From Bartonella queenslandensis (GTDB lineage: Bacteria > Pseudomonadota > Alphaproteobacteria > Rhizobiales > Rhizobiaceae), in NCBI RefSeq assembly GCF_018155095.1, contig NZ_NAAI01000015.1, positions 1-32,459 on the forward strand: a stretch of DNA of 32,459 nt, in the 5' to 3' direction. The notes beneath the pieces were generated by a model, which was not told where the DNA came from, did not search any database, and saw only the letters and a program-made list of their open reading frames with translations. Every line of letters begins with the position of its first letter. Positions within the stretch are counted from its first letter, which is position 1. Below are positions 31,889 through 32,459 of the stretch, in pieces. Made by a program: the position numbers and the translations under genes.

Positions 31889-32459
31889 AGATTCTAAGAG
31901 TACTTTTCAATATTAAATCAAAGAAAGCTAGCATAGCTTAGCTTGTTTCTACAAGAATTTGATTCTTTGTTATAGAATACAGATAATGTGCATTCTCTTC
32001 ATACAACAATATCTTTATAAAACATAGCGGCAGAGAAATCGTCTTGAATCAATGTTAAAGTAACGTAAAGAAAGCGCTATCGCGTTTCACCCGTTTATAT
32101 GCATTTCCTCGTTTTTATCCATTGCGGTGGAGCGCTATCCTTTCTTTAAAGGCGCTATGCTCTCTATTAACGCCTTATATTTTATATAATTTATGATTAT
32201 GATAGCGGAATTGGTTGTACAATATATTGCTACACCTATATGTATTAGTATTTTAAAATAGAAAAAAAGTGAAAAATGATGTTGACTCTTTAGCTGAAAG
32301 AGTACTATATACGTCGAGTAACGAGAGCGGTTTCTGCTTGCGATGGTTGGTTTTGCTCTTGTTTTATGAACTAAGACTTATCATATATGTAGTGTTTTGC
32401 CTTTTAGGTTTTTATTTTACACTTTTTAGTGTATGATGTTTTTTGGTTTTAAAACGGTT
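31889..32459. other. upstream spacer at the right edge
   Basis: No gene is seen. The stretch becomes AT-rich around 32175-32280 and carries a near-consensus promoter, listed separately. The transcript it would start leaves the window. Confidence 0.5.
32282..32311 (+). promoter_or_regulatory. near-consensus sigma-70 promoter pointing out of the window
   Basis: TTGACT (32282-32287) and TATATA (32306-32311) are separated by 18 bp, followed by a GC-containing start region (CGTCGAG). The next 150 bp has no open frame, so it may drive a stable RNA or a long-leader gene beyond 32459. Confidence 0.5.

Overview
The window looks like a piece of a Bartonella chromosome (Alphaproteobacteria, Hyphomicrobiales). 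It is AT-rich with long gene-poor spacers and many decayed fragments. It carries a complete alphaproteobacterial general stress response cassette (PhyR, NepR, EcfG and HWE/HisKA_2 kinases) and a DUF4167 protein. No rRNA, tRNA, CRISPR array, integrase or transposase was recognised. The genus assignment rests on protein character and gene context, not on a database search.

Region 1 (1-14083, + strand) is a phage-type structural cluster in virion-assembly order: large terminase, P22-like portal, probable scaffold, N4-gp56-type major capsid, head-tail adaptor, a 50-residue small ORF, a probable tail hub/stabilisation protein, a GNAT-like protein, a protein with a C-terminal S74/chaperone-like domain, a tail-collar fibre and a 151-residue protein of unknown function. 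Several joints are 1-4 nt overlaps. No integrase, repressor, replication or lysis gene is visible. This fits the Bartonella gene transfer agent (BaGTA) cluster better than an ordinary prophage, as an inference. Many of its intergenic gaps hold tandem repeats (units of 10, 14-15, 33, 47 and 121 bp), often G-rich on the coding strand.

Region 2 (14084-21040) is sparse. It holds an AT-rich stretch ending in a strong orphan terminator, a single-pass membrane protein, a long gene-poor tract, a DUF4167 protein, and two small membrane or exported proteins on the minus strand.

Region 3 (21041-25449) is the general stress response locus. A PAS-HWE kinase and phyR read leftward; nepR, ecfG and a CHASE3-like membrane HisKA_2 kinase read rightward. 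The divergent gap has a perfect 10-bp inverted repeat that places a GGAAC-N18-TT motif on each strand, so EcfG probably drives both arms.

Region 4 (25503-29443, - strand) holds two paralogous secreted metallophosphoesterases and a broken small secreted gene. The first phosphoesterase has an extra N-terminal domain that resembles aegerolysins (Cry34Ab1-like), and its signal peptide appears to be out of frame by one base at a 7-base homopolymer. A decayed copy of the kinase 3' end lies between the two paralogues, so kinase tail plus phosphoesterase were duplicated as a block.

Region 5 (29903-32459) has a membrane-anchored M23 peptidase and, near the right edge, a near-consensus promoter pointing out of the window.
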